From UBA993 sp964436815 (GTDB lineage Bacteria > Bacillota > Dethiobacteria > DTU022), in contig CAYTER010000028.1 of NCBI GenBank assembly GCA_964436815.1, positions 1-27,947 on the forward strand: 27,947 nucleotides of DNA. The letters run 5' to 3'. Position numbers and translations under genes: made by a program. Numbering within the stretch: position 1 is the stretch's first letter; each line of letters begins with the position of its first letter. Under the pieces are notes generated by a model. The model was not told the origin of the DNA, made no database searches, and was given only the letters and a program-made list of their open reading frames with translations. Of the stretch, positions 1 to 8,051 are shown in pieces.

Positions 1-24
1 ACCGATCAATGGAAGGGCATAAAC

Positions 25-327
25 TCAAAAGGCTAAAGCGATTATGGTCAGGAGGAGCAGGAAGATTGTAACCATAGCGGCATTAAGAAGAAAGATTTTA
101 CGAAACGGTTGCTTTTGCTTGGCAAGGGTGAATACCACCCAGGTGGAGAATGTGGTTGCCGCCACCATGAGAGGCCAGACGAAGCCGACCATGACCAGGA
201 AGGTGGGCATAGCATCCATCATGTTCATGAAGCCGTTTAAGGCCACCATCGAAATGAAGGCGAACACAACTCCCATTCCCAGGGTGAGCAGCAGTGAAAT
301 TAGGAATGCCACAATCCAAAGTCCCAT
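25..327 (-). CDS. Small three-helix membrane protein, unknown function
   Basis: The predicted protein has 100 residues and is almost entirely hydrophobic. Three probable membrane helices can be seen, at about residues 3-30, 43-70 and 79-100, with a short basic linker (AKQKQPFRK) between the second and third. An ATG seven codons upstream (348) extends the frame, but a good ribosome binding site (AAGGAG) lies inside that extension, eight bases before the ATG at 327, so I place the start at 327. I recognise no family, catalytic motif or binding site. A good sigma-A-like promoter lies directly upstream (363-391), so it is probably transcribed alone or as the first gene of a unit running out of the window. 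Being a real gene is likely from the clean start signals. The role is unknown. Confidence 0.7.
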   Translation of the reverse strand: MGLWIVAFLISLLLTLGMGVVFAFISMVALNGFMNMMDAMPTFLVMVGFVWPLMVAATTFSTWVVFTLAKQKQPFRKIFLLNAAMVTIFLLLLTIIALAF

Positions 328-362
328 CGCGAAATCTCCTTTGGCCATAAATGCAAATGATA

Positions 363-391
363 GATATAAGGATTAGCTTTTTTGTTGGCAA
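363..391 (-). promoter_or_regulatory. Sigma-A promoter for the small membrane protein
   Basis: On the minus strand, TTGCCA (391-386) and TATATC (368-363) are separated by 17 bases. The predicted transcription start is about 30 bases before the ATG at 327. Confidence 0.55.
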
Positions 392-488
392 TATAATACT
401 GCGCTAGCAAGCTGTGCGTCAAGCTGCCTCGATCCCACCTAATTCCAGGATTTTTTAAACTTAAGGTGATGACAAGAGTTATATATCA

Positions 489-494
489 TATAAT
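489..494 (+). promoter_or_regulatory. Possible -10 element upstream of the anion transporter
   Basis: A perfect TATAAT lies about 85 bases upstream of the transporter ATG at 578. The sequence 17 bases upstream (GTGATG) is a poor -35, so the assignment rests mainly on the -10 box and the position in a divergent intergenic region. Confidence 0.35.
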
Positions 495-577
495 ATAAGT
501 AGAGCGATTTCCTGTGATCAAGATTTGGGAACTTGTAATTGCTTTTAATACCATACCCGGTGAAGGAGAATTATTAA

Positions 578-1969
578 ATGACTTTAAAATCAAGCATCGG
601 AATTTCTCTCGCTGTCATTGCCTTAATCTTAACCGCTACGCTGCCACCTATGTTTGGTTTAAGTGATATTGCTCAAAAAACACTTGGCATTTTACTGGTT
701 GGCCTATTTTTATGGATTCTGGAGATTGTTCCCCTGGCTGTAACCGCCCTTTTGGTCATGATTTTACAACCACTCCTGGGGGTAAACAGTCTGGCCGTTG
801 CTTTCCAAAACTTTGCCAATCCGGTTGTTTTTTTCGTTATCGCCTCCTTTGCCATCTCCTACGCTATTATTAAAACACCGCTGGCTAAAAGGTTGATCAG
901 GTGGCTTCTGAAAAAATCAGGCAACAGTGCCGGGAAAATCCTGCTGGCTTTCATGATGGGAACAGCGGCACTTTCTTCGATCATGTCCAATGTGCCTGTA
1001 ACCTCCCTTTTCATGGGGCTGGCCCTAAGCCTGCTGGCCAAAATGCAGGAAGGATCTGCAAAATTAAATTTCGGCAAGGTGATCATGATTTCGATCCCCT
1101 TTGCCGGAATGATCGGCGGGATCATGACTCCGGTTGGCAGTTCTATTAATATTCTCGCCCTTAATTTGCTGGAAGAAACTTCCGGTATAACTGTCACTTT
1201 TCTGGAATGGATGCTTTTCGGCATACCGATCACGATCGTTACGATTCCGATCTGCTGGTTTATCCTGAAGAAAATTTTCAAACCATCTGACCTTGATCAG
1301 TCAATTGTCGAAGATTTTTTATCAGCCGGCGATATCCCGGAAAAGATGGAGAACCAGGAGAAAAAAGTGTTGATCATTATCAGCGCCGTAATCATCCTCT
1401 GGGTGGCCAGTTCCTGGATCCCCTTTCTTGATCTTACTCTGATCGCTGTTGCCGGGATGATCCTCTTTTTCATGCCGGGGATTCGAACCCTGGAATGGGA
1501 AGAGTTCTCCCGCAATGTCAGCTGGAATGCCGTAATCATGATCGGCGGGGTCATATCGATTGGCCAGGCGGCAATCAAGGCTGAGCTGGGGACCTGGTTA
1601 ATCAACCTCTTCCTTCATAATCTGGTTGCTTTAAACCTATTCACCCTGCTCCTTGTAATCGGGATAGTTGTAGCACTGCTGAAAATCCCAATCCCGATCG
1701 CCCCGGCAATCATAACAATCCTCGTTGCTCCCCTTTATGGCCTGGCAATCATGATGGGTATCCATCCGATCCTTTTAATCATACCTCTGGCCTTTTCCGG
1801 CGGAGCCTGTCTGCTTGTTCCGCTTGATGCCGTTCCGCTGATCACTTATTCCCAGGGCTATTACACCATGAGGGATATGTTTGTCAGCGGCTCTCTAACC
1901 ACATTGGTGTGGGTCTTGATCACTGCAGTTTGGATTCCTGTCGCCGGCCGGATGCTCGGCTTGTTATAG
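578..1969 (+). CDS. DASS/SLC13-family anion transporter (dicarboxylate or sulfate type)
   Basis: This 463-residue protein is made of about 11-12 hydrophobic helices and has the two-repeat layout of the divalent anion:sodium symporter (DASS/SLC13) family. The first half carries a substrate-loop motif SSIMSNVPVTSLFM, corresponding to the conserved SN(T/V) signature, followed by the re-entrant segment GIMTPVGSSINILAL. The second half carries the matching LVPLDAVPLITYSQGYY segment. Family members move C4-dicarboxylates, citrate or sulfate, usually with sodium, across the cytoplasmic membrane. The exact substrate cannot be read from sequence. The start is an ATG preceded by GAAGGAG at good spacing. 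Length is normal for the family. The gene stands alone between divergent and unrelated neighbours, so context does not point to a substrate. The family call is secure. Confidence 0.88.
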   Translation: MTLKSSIGISLAVIALILTATLPPMFGLSDIAQKTLGILLVGLFLWILEIVPLAVTALLVMILQPLLGVNSLAVAFQNFANPVVFFVIASFAISYAIIKTPLAKRLIRWLLKKSGNSAGKILLAFMMGTAALSSIMSNVPVTSLFMGLALSLLAKMQEGSAKLNFGKVIMISIPFAGMIGGIMTPVGSSINILALNLLEETSGITVTFLEWMLFGIPITIVTIPICWFILKKIFKPSDLDQSIVEDFLSAGDIPEKMENQEKKVLIIISAVIILWVASSWIPFLDLTLIAVAGMILFFMPGIRTLEWEEFSRNVSWNAVIMIGGVISIGQAAIKAELGTWLINLFLHNLVALNLFTLLLVIGIVVALLKIPIPIAPAIITILVAPLYGLAIMMGIHPILLIIPLAFSGGACLLVPLDAVPLITYSQGYYTMRDMFVSGSLTTLVWVLITAVWIPVAGRMLGLL

Positions 1970-2092
1970 AACCAAAGCGGCGGTTATCAACAGGTGATCA
2001 GATTATTTTAGCCAATTTGTTTGTTTGAATAACGAGGTAGCCAAATACAATTTAATCGGGTTTCATAAACCTTTGAAAGCCAGGTGAAGCAA

Positions 2093-4528
2093 GTGGATAG
2101 AAAAGACGGCGGCGGCTCCAGGAAAAAACGTGTGACTGAAGGCCCGGCGGCTGGCGGAGGCGTATACCGGCGGGGCGAGGGTATCAGCCCTAAGGGCGGT
2201 AAACCTGTTGGTAAAGCTGACGGCTATACCGAGCGAAAGCAGGGTGCCAGCGGTCCGATTGGCGGACAGCAAAGTTCCGGCCACTATGGCTCCGGCAGTT
2301 TTAATAAACCGCCGGGAACTCCGGGAAAAAGGTCCACTGGTGCAGGAGGCCTCTCCCCTAAAAGGCTGCTGATTCTGATCATCGTGATCTTTGTCGGTTA
2401 TCTACTCTTAAGAAGCTGTTCCGGTATGATGGCTGAACCTGAAATACCTGCTTCACAGGGCTTTACGGCGGAGACACCGAGCGCTTCGGTGATCAGCGGC
2501 GACCCGTCCAATAATGATATCAGCCCCATATCCGGCATCACCGGCCCGCGGACCCGGCGAACAGAAATCTTGGGCGGTGGCCGTGACATATTTACAATCA
2601 TGATCTATATGTGCGGCACCGATCTTGAGTCACAGTATGGGATGGCTACTGCCGATTTAAATGAAATGCTGCACGCAACAATCAGCGACAAGGTTAATAT
2701 CATTGTCGAAACCGGCGGAACATCCCGCTGGAGAAACAGCGTGGTGAAAAATAACACCAATCAGCGTTACCAGGTCACCTCTTCCGGCTTAAGGCTGATA
2801 GAGGACAATCTCGGGCAAAGGCCGATGACCGATCCACACACCTTGCAAGACTTCATCTCGTATAGCGCCGCTAACTTTCCGGCTAACCGTTATGCCCTGA
2901 TTTTCTGGGATCATGGAGCCGGATCCTTAAGCGGTTTTGGCTACGACCAGCTATTTCCGAACAGCGGTTCCATGACTATAAACCAAATTCACACTGCCCT
3001 GGAAGGAGCGGGGGTCAAGTTTGATTTTATCGGTTTTGACGCCTGCCTGATGGCTACTTTAGAGACCGCCTATATGCTCAACTACCATGCCGATTACATG
3101 ATCGCCTCGGAAGAAACCGAGCCTGGCATTGGCTGGTACTATACCAACTGGATTTCAAAGTTATCGGCTAATACCTCCATGGATACGGTTGAGATCGGCA
3201 GACTGATTATCGACGACTTTGTCGCCACCTGCCGCAGCACGGTCCCACGGGAGATAACAACCCTCTCCATTATTGACCTGGTTGTTCTGAATAATGAAGT
3301 TGATGAAGCTTTTAAAACATTCGCTTTATCAGCCGATGAGCAACTCGATGTCGATTATAAATTAATTTCCAACGCCCGTGGCGATTCCCGTGAATTTAAC
3401 CGTTCCCGCCTGGATCAAGTTGACTTGATTGATTTAGCCCAAAATATTGGCTCACCTGAAGCATTGGCCTTAGTTGAGGCCTTACAGCAGGCGATCCGTT
3501 ATAACAAAACCTCTGACAATATTTCACGGGCGCATGGAGTATCCATCTACTTTCCTTATGATCAACTGCGTAACATGTCATCGATGCTAGCTATCTACGA
3601 TCAAATTGGTATGGGAGAAGAGTATACCGGCCTGGTGAAGAAATTTGCCAACATGGTAGCAGGCGGGCAAATACCAACCGGGGGAAGCAGTAACCCGCTT
3701 GGCTCACTCCTGGGCAATCTGGGGGGCGGATCCTCCGGTTCCTCAACTTCTTCCGACCTCTGGGCTTTGGCCTGGAATACTTTTTTTGCCAATGCCGATT
3801 TCAGCAATTTGCTTGGTGTTGCTCCCGGCGAACAGACCAACTGGATTGACCCGAACCTGATCCAGTCCAACGCTGATTATTATAAAGATCATTATCTCGA
3901 TACCGGCAGTCTGCAGTTGACCAGAAAAGGCTCAGGGCACGTATTGCAATTAACTGACAAACAGTGGGATTTGATTCAAAAAGTGGAGTTAAATATTTTC
4001 TTTGATGATGGCGAAGGATTTATTGATTTAGGTCTGGACAATGTTTATGAATTTGACGGTGACGGGGATCTGATCATAGACTTCGATGGAACCTGGCTGG
4101 CGCTGGACAGGCACATTGTAGCCTACTATGTAGACAGCATTGAGGAGGCCGGCAGTTACTGGTCCATAACCGGCCGCATCCCCGCCTTATTGAACGATGA
4201 ACTGGTAGATATCATTGTGATGTTTAATAATGAATACCCTTACGGAACAGTTGCCGGGGCAAGAATAAATTACGGCACCGTGACCAACACGGTCGCCAAG
4301 GGGCTGATTCCGATCACAAGCGGTGACACCATCGATTTTCTTTGTGATTATTACACTTATGATGAAGAATATGAAAACAGCTATTTCCTGGGCGACCAGA
4401 TGATCGTTGAAGGAGATTTGGAGATTAGCAATGTAAATGTTGGTAATGCCCGCTGCATGGTTACCTATCGATTAACGGATATTTACAACAATACCTACTG
4501 GACCCCGGCCCTGGTTTACAAACAATAA
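2093..4528 (+). CDS. Membrane-anchored clostripain-like (C11) cysteine protease
   Basis: The protein has about 811 residues. Residues 1-90 are a hydrophilic Gly/Lys/Arg/Ser-rich tail, residues 92-106 a single membrane helix, and the rest is probably extracellular. The peptidase C11 domain starts at the segment FTIMIYMCGTDLE. It contains the catalytic His in FWDHGAGS (about H274) and the catalytic Cys in GFDACLM (about C318), the His-Cys dyad of clostripain-like enzymes. A Gly/Ser-rich linker near 3660-3750 separates it from a C-terminal beta-rich domain of unknown role. GTG at 2093 is preferred because AGGTGA sits five bases before it; a GTG at 2084 would add three codons but has a weaker site. 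C11 enzymes cleave after Arg/Lys, often after self-processing. No signal-peptidase site is evident, so it probably stays anchored as a type II membrane protein. Confidence 0.85.
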   Translation: MDRKDGGGSRKKRVTEGPAAGGGVYRRGEGISPKGGKPVGKADGYTERKQGASGPIGGQQSSGHYGSGSFNKPPGTPGKRSTGAGGLSPKRLLILIIVIFVGYLLLRSCSGMMAEPEIPASQGFTAETPSASVISGDPSNNDISPISGITGPRTRRTEILGGGRDIFTIMIYMCGTDLESQYGMATADLNEMLHATISDKVNIIVETGGTSRWRNSVVKNNTNQRYQVTSSGLRLIEDNLGQRPMTDPHTLQDFISYSAANFPANRYALIFWDHGAGSLSGFGYDQLFPNSGSMTINQIHTALEGAGVKFDFIGFDACLMATLETAYMLNYHADYMIASEETEPGIGWYYTNWISKLSANTSMDTVEIGRLIIDDFVATCRSTVPREITTLSIIDLVVLNNEVDEAFKTFALSADEQLDVDYKLISNARGDSREFNRSRLDQVDLIDLAQNIGSPEALALVEALQQAIRYNKTSDNISRAHGVSIYFPYDQLRNMSSMLAIYDQIGMGEEYTGLVKKFANMVAGGQIPTGGSSNPLGSLLGNLGGGSSGSSTSSDLWALAWNTFFANADFSNLLGVAPGEQTNWIDPNLIQSNADYYKDHYLDTGSLQLTRKGSGHVLQLTDKQWDLIQKVELNIFFDDGEGFIDLGLDNVYEFDGDGDLIIDFDGTWLALDRHIVAYYVDSIEEAGSYWSITGRIPALLNDELVDIIVMFNNEYPYGTVAGARINYGTVTNTVAKGLIPITSGDTIDFLCDYYTYDEEYENSYFLGDQMIVEGDLEISNVNVGNARCMVTYRLTDIYNNTYWTPALVYKQ

Positions 4529-4541
4529 TTTTTCCAGATGT

Positions 4542-5312
4542 TTAAAGTGTTACCGGTTGTTTATAAAGAGGCTTGATTACTTTTATTGCCGGATATTGCT
4601 CCGCCATCTTGATTATAAAAGATTCAGTAGAAACCTGACTGGAAACAGGCGGGAAAGAATCACAGGTGTGCTGCAATAAAAGGGCTTTAGGCTTAAGACG
4701 ATCAATAAATTGCAGCGCATAAAGATCTAGATCACTTCGCCCCTGAAACGGCAGGGATAACAAATCGGCGCCAGTCGGGTAATCTTCATCTGGGGAGAGG
4801 TTGAGGCTGCCCAGATGAAAGACTTTTTTCCCGCCGGTTCCGATTTCATAGGCTAAAACCTCACCCATCGGAAAACGCTTTGCCTCCTTCGCCAGCTGCT
4901 TAAAGGTATTAAAGTTGGCCAATGTCCGACGGCTGAAAAGCGTATTAGCTATCAGGGTTAAATCAAACCTGATATGCTCGCTCCTGTAAACCTTAATATT
5001 AAGTGTTCCTTTTTCGATACTCTGTCCAGGTTTAATTCTTGTAATACGGCTCTCGTCAACCCCCTCCCGCTTCAAAGTCTCAGCAGCTGTCTGAGAACAA
5101 AACACCCTCTGGCTTCCAAGAGCCATAAGTTCGGGAACGATCACCAGGTGATCAAAATGACCGTGGGTGATAAAAATATCCCCGCACGCTATCAGTTCTT
5201 CCAATGAAGGTCGGGGCAGAGCTTGATTAAATGACATAAAGGGATCAAATAATGCTGAATGCCCTTCATGCGACAAAGCCAGGGTCGCGGTCCCATACCA
5301 TTTTATCTCCAT
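4542..5312 (-). CDS. Metallo-beta-lactamase-fold hydrolase
   Basis: This 256-residue protein has the first metal-binding motif of the metallo-beta-lactamase superfamily, HGHFDH (H50, H52, D54, H55). A second likely ligand region is HLGS and a late His is in LLLQHTCDS. The beginning (MEIKWYGTATLALSHEG) resembles the UPF0173/UlaG-like branch, which includes lactonase-like and other uncharacterised hydrolases. It is probably a soluble cytoplasmic metal-dependent hydrolase. The substrate is not predictable. The start ATG follows AAAGGAA at good spacing. The gene is convergent with the protease gene, 13 bases from its stop, and lies downstream of the permease gene with a 56-base gap, so it may be read from the permease promoter. 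Family call secure, role open. Confidence 0.82.
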   Translation of the reverse strand: MEIKWYGTATLALSHEGHSALFDPFMSFNQALPRPSLEELIACGDIFITHGHFDHLVIVPELMALGSQRVFCSQTAAETLKREGVDESRITRIKPGQSIEKGTLNIKVYRSEHIRFDLTLIANTLFSRRTLANFNTFKQLAKEAKRFPMGEVLAYEIGTGGKKVFHLGSLNLSPDEDYPTGADLLSLPFQGRSDLDLYALQFIDRLKPKALLLQHTCDSFPPVSSQVSTESFIIKMAEQYPAIKVIKPLYKQPVTL

Positions 5313-5368
5313 CTAAATTCCTTTCTTTCCTTAGCGAGCAACGCTTTATGTTTAAGAATAACTGTCAC

Positions 5369-6742
5369 TTAAAAATCTTCTTCTCTGATTTTTGTCAAAT
5401 CCTGCAGGTTGATTCCTTTTTGGAGTAATACCTGACGACGGATTTCGAAATAAATCAGTCCGCCAATCAACCAGGCAATAAATATGTAACTAAAGAAACT
5501 GCCATCTGGCATTGACCAGAGATCGATCAGTAAAATCGCCATTACCAAAAGAGCAAGAATGGCGCCGATCATTACCGCCAAAGGTAGCCAAAAACCTTTC
5601 AATTTAAAGTAGGCCTGTGCATAGGCCCGGGGGGCTCTGCGCGGTAAGCTCAGAGCTGCTCCGAGAATCGGGATAAAGATAATGATCCCGCCAATTGAAC
5701 CAAGGGCGGCAAAAGCCTCGAGGTATTTCTCACCAAAGATGATTACCGAAGCAGTGGAAACCAGGTAGATAAAAGTAAGAAAACGGTACGGGGTGCCGAA
5801 GCGCGGACTGACCTTGCCCAAAAACGAGGGAAATATGCCATCAGCTGACATAACCAGTAAAGATTTTGTCCCCCACATAAAACCGGCATTTAGAGTGGTC
5901 ACGATAGCCAAAAGTCCCCCGGCCAGAATAAAGAAATAGAAGCCGGGCCGGCTAAGACACTCCGCTGCAACAGAAGCAAGGGATTGTCCGGCGCACTTCT
6001 CCAGCGGCAATACCCCTACAGCTGCAACCGAAACCAGGATATAAATTAAAGTTACCAGCGGCATGGATATTAAGAAAGCCCTGGGAATAGTTTTACCGGG
6101 ATTTTTGATTTCACCGCCGAGTTCAACAACTGCGTTTGCGCCTAAATGTGTAAACGTTAAAATCGCGGCGGCAAGGATAAAACCATAGGCACCGGAAGGA
6201 AATAGAGGTGTAAAATTGGCGGCATCAACCTGAACCAAACCGGAAAACCCGAATAACAATAGAGATGAAAAGAGCAAAAGTACAAAGAAAGCCTGAAGTG
6301 CTGCCGCCATGGAAATACCGAGCAGGTTGATTATAAAAAGAAGGGTTAAAATAACAACCGCTACTGGCACAGCCGGCAGATCCCAGAGGGATTGTAAATA
6401 GCGAGCGCCGCTTAAAGCCCAGAGTGGAAAAGCCCCAACCAGCGTGCCTCCCATGTATCCCCAGACTCCGATGAATGCCCAACGAGGTGAAAAGAGACGA
6501 CTGGCATACTTGTAATTACCGCCGGTCGTCGGCAAGGCCGAACCGAGCATGGCCAGCGACATCATTAAAAAAATAACCGGGATCACACTTGCCAGGTAGG
6601 CTAAGGGTACCGCCGGTCCGGTGTAGCCGGCCGCAATGCCGGTTAGAACAAAAATTCCTGCTCCAATAGTCATTCCAGCTGCTACTGCTATGGTTTGCGG
6701 TAGTCCAAGCACCCTTTTCAAACCAAATTCCTGTTCCGCCAA
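5369..6742 (-). CDS. APC-superfamily amino-acid permease
   Basis: This 457-residue protein has about 12 hydrophobic helices and the classic first-helix signature of the amino acid-polyamine-organocation superfamily, MTIGAGIFVLTG, with the Gly-rich unwound segment that binds the amino-acid backbone. Such proteins import or exchange amino acids at the cytoplasmic membrane. I cannot tell the specific amino acid. The start is a TTG (6742) with AAAGGGG about nine bases upstream. It is divergent from the PLP-enzyme and glycyl-radical genes, and the two promoters overlap, so joint control with those genes is plausible. That suggests, by inference only, that it imports a substrate those enzymes use. 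The final 25 residues are a short charged cytoplasmic tail. Confidence 0.87.
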   Translation of the reverse strand: MAEQEFGLKRVLGLPQTIAVAAGMTIGAGIFVLTGIAAGYTGPAVPLAYLASVIPVIFLMMSLAMLGSALPTTGGNYKYASRLFSPRWAFIGVWGYMGGTLVGAFPLWALSGARYLQSLWDLPAVPVAVVILTLLFIINLLGISMAAALQAFFVLLLFSSLLLFGFSGLVQVDAANFTPLFPSGAYGFILAAAILTFTHLGANAVVELGGEIKNPGKTIPRAFLISMPLVTLIYILVSVAAVGVLPLEKCAGQSLASVAAECLSRPGFYFFILAGGLLAIVTTLNAGFMWGTKSLLVMSADGIFPSFLGKVSPRFGTPYRFLTFIYLVSTASVIIFGEKYLEAFAALGSIGGIIIFIPILGAALSLPRRAPRAYAQAYFKLKGFWLPLAVMIGAILALLVMAILLIDLWSMPDGSFFSYIFIAWLIGGLIYFEIRRQVLLQKGINLQDLTKIREEDF

Positions 6743-6773
6743 TGTTACGTCCCCTTTCGCCTGTTGCCTGATG

Positions 6774-6802
6774 TTGACGCCGCTAGATGCCTGTATTATA
6801 AT
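6774..6802 (+). promoter_or_regulatory. Sigma-A promoter for the PLP enzyme / glycyl-radical genes
   Basis: TTGACG (6774-6779) and TATAAT (6797-6802) are 17 bases apart. The predicted start is near 6809, giving a short untranslated leader before the PLP-enzyme gene. The -10 box overlaps that of the opposing permease promoter. Confidence 0.75.
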
Positions 6803-6824
6803 TAATTTACAAATAGTCTGTCAA
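6795..6824 (-). promoter_or_regulatory. Sigma-A promoter for the amino-acid permease
   Basis: On the minus strand, TTGACA (6824-6819) and TATAAT (6800-6795) are 18 bases apart. Both hexamers are perfect consensus. The two opposing -10 boxes share four bases (6797-6800). Confidence 0.75.
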
Positions 6825-6846
6825 TTAAATGGCGAAAAGAGCAGCT

Positions 6847-8028
6847 ATGTCAGAATACGCCCTCTTTAAATCTTTCCCTAATCTTGAAAATGAAATTCCC
6901 CTGGTAGAACTCGGTAGCTGGCCAACACCGCTGCAACGTCTTGATAAAATTTCAGCCTATCTGGGCGGTCCTGATCTATATATCAAGAGAGACGATCTTT
7001 CAAACCCGATTTACGGCGGCAATAAAGCCCGTAAACTTGAACTGATTCTGGCTAGGGCAAAAAATCAGGGTCATAGCGAGATTATCACCGCCGGAGGATT
7101 AGGATCTCACCATGTTCTGGCAGCAGCCGCATTGGGTGGTAAAGCTGGTTTCAAAGTTATCGGGCTGCTGTTTTGTCAGCCGGTAAATGGGCACGTGCGG
7201 AAAAACCTGCTGCTGGATCATTATTTCGGAGCAGAGCTCCACTTTATAAAAGACTATCCTGGATTGGTTCGCGGCTACCTGAACCAATATCTAAAATCAA
7301 AGTTCTCCGGGCGTCGCCCTCTCCTGCTGATGCCCGGCGGCTCAAGCAGCTTTTCGACAATTGGCTATATCAACTGTATGCTGGAGATTAAAAGACAGTG
7401 TGCAGAGTTAGAGTTAAACAAACCACAGGCTATTTTTACTGCTGCCGGCACCGGCGGTACGGCCGCCGGTTTACTGGCCGGCCTCTGTTTATTGGGCAGA
7501 AATGGTTTGTCAACCAAATTGCATGCAGTACGGGTAGTTCAACCAGCTATCTTGAAACAGGAACGCATCTTAAAACTCGCTGCTCAGGCGCTTGAACTGA
7601 TCACTGAACTGGATTCAACTATCAAACCTTTGTCTGTTAACGAGCTAAAAAACCTGCTCCGATTTGAAGATGGCTATTTGGGTGAAGGATACGGATTTTC
7701 AACAACCAGCACCAGGGAGGCAGTAAAATTTTTTTATGAGCTGGAAGGAATTGAACTCGAGGAATGTTACACTGCCAAGGCGGCAGCGGCTCTGATCGAT
7801 TACTGCCGCCAGCCAAACAGTGAAAAGGGCAAGCCGGTTCTTTTTATCCACACAGCAGCCAATACAAACAATATCGATCAAGTTGTACTGCCTGATTATC
7901 AAAAGTTACCGGTTGATTTCCACTGGTGTTTTACCGGCGAAGCAAGGAGCTGTAAGTGTGGTTTACAAAAACAGAACAGCTCTTTTTGCGCCAACGTCCG
8001 CCAACCAGGATGGCGCTGGCCTGGATAA
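6847..8028 (+). CDS. Fold-type II PLP enzyme, D-cysteine desulfhydrase / ACC deaminase family
   Basis: About 393 residues. The pattern PTPLQRLDKIS, then KRDDLSNPIYGGNKARKLE, is typical of the D-cysteine desulfhydrase/ACC-deaminase branch; K60 in GGNK is the expected Schiff-base lysine. A glycine-rich phosphate loop (AAGTGGTAAGL) is present. Relatives include D-cysteine desulfhydrase, ACC deaminase and the cysteate sulfo-lyase CuyA, so the reaction is probably elimination or deamination of a small amino acid, substrate unknown. Two oddities: the usual QSNH motif reads GSHH (S87-H88-H89), and about 55 residues follow the segment PVLFIHTA, where relatives usually end. ATG at 6829 is possible, but ATG 6847 has AAGAG upstream and fits family starts better. 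The next gene starts 23 bases after its stop, or overlaps it if a GTG at 7956 is used, so the two are probably one operon. Confidence 0.8.
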   Translation: MSEYALFKSFPNLENEIPLVELGSWPTPLQRLDKISAYLGGPDLYIKRDDLSNPIYGGNKARKLELILARAKNQGHSEIITAGGLGSHHVLAAAALGGKAGFKVIGLLFCQPVNGHVRKNLLLDHYFGAELHFIKDYPGLVRGYLNQYLKSKFSGRRPLLLMPGGSSSFSTIGYINCMLEIKRQCAELELNKPQAIFTAAGTGGTAAGLLAGLCLLGRNGLSTKLHAVRVVQPAILKQERILKLAAQALELITELDSTIKPLSVNELKNLLRFEDGYLGEGYGFSTTSTREAVKFFYELEGIELEECYTAKAAAALIDYCRQPNSEKGKPVLFIHTAANTNNIDQVVLPDYQKLPVDFHWCFTGEARSCKCGLQKQNSSFCANVRQPGWRWPG

Positions 8029-8051
8029 TCGGAAATATAGAGGTGACAATA

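Noticed and set aside
859..1281. 140-codon open frame on the minus strand inside the transporter gene
   Set aside because: It lies wholly within a well-conserved membrane protein on the other strand, has no ribosome binding site and a composition typical of antisense shadow frames.
6636..6869. 77-codon plus-strand frame spanning the permease start and the divergent promoters
   Set aside because: It covers two consensus promoters and the start of a conserved permease in antisense; no start signal or recognisable domain.
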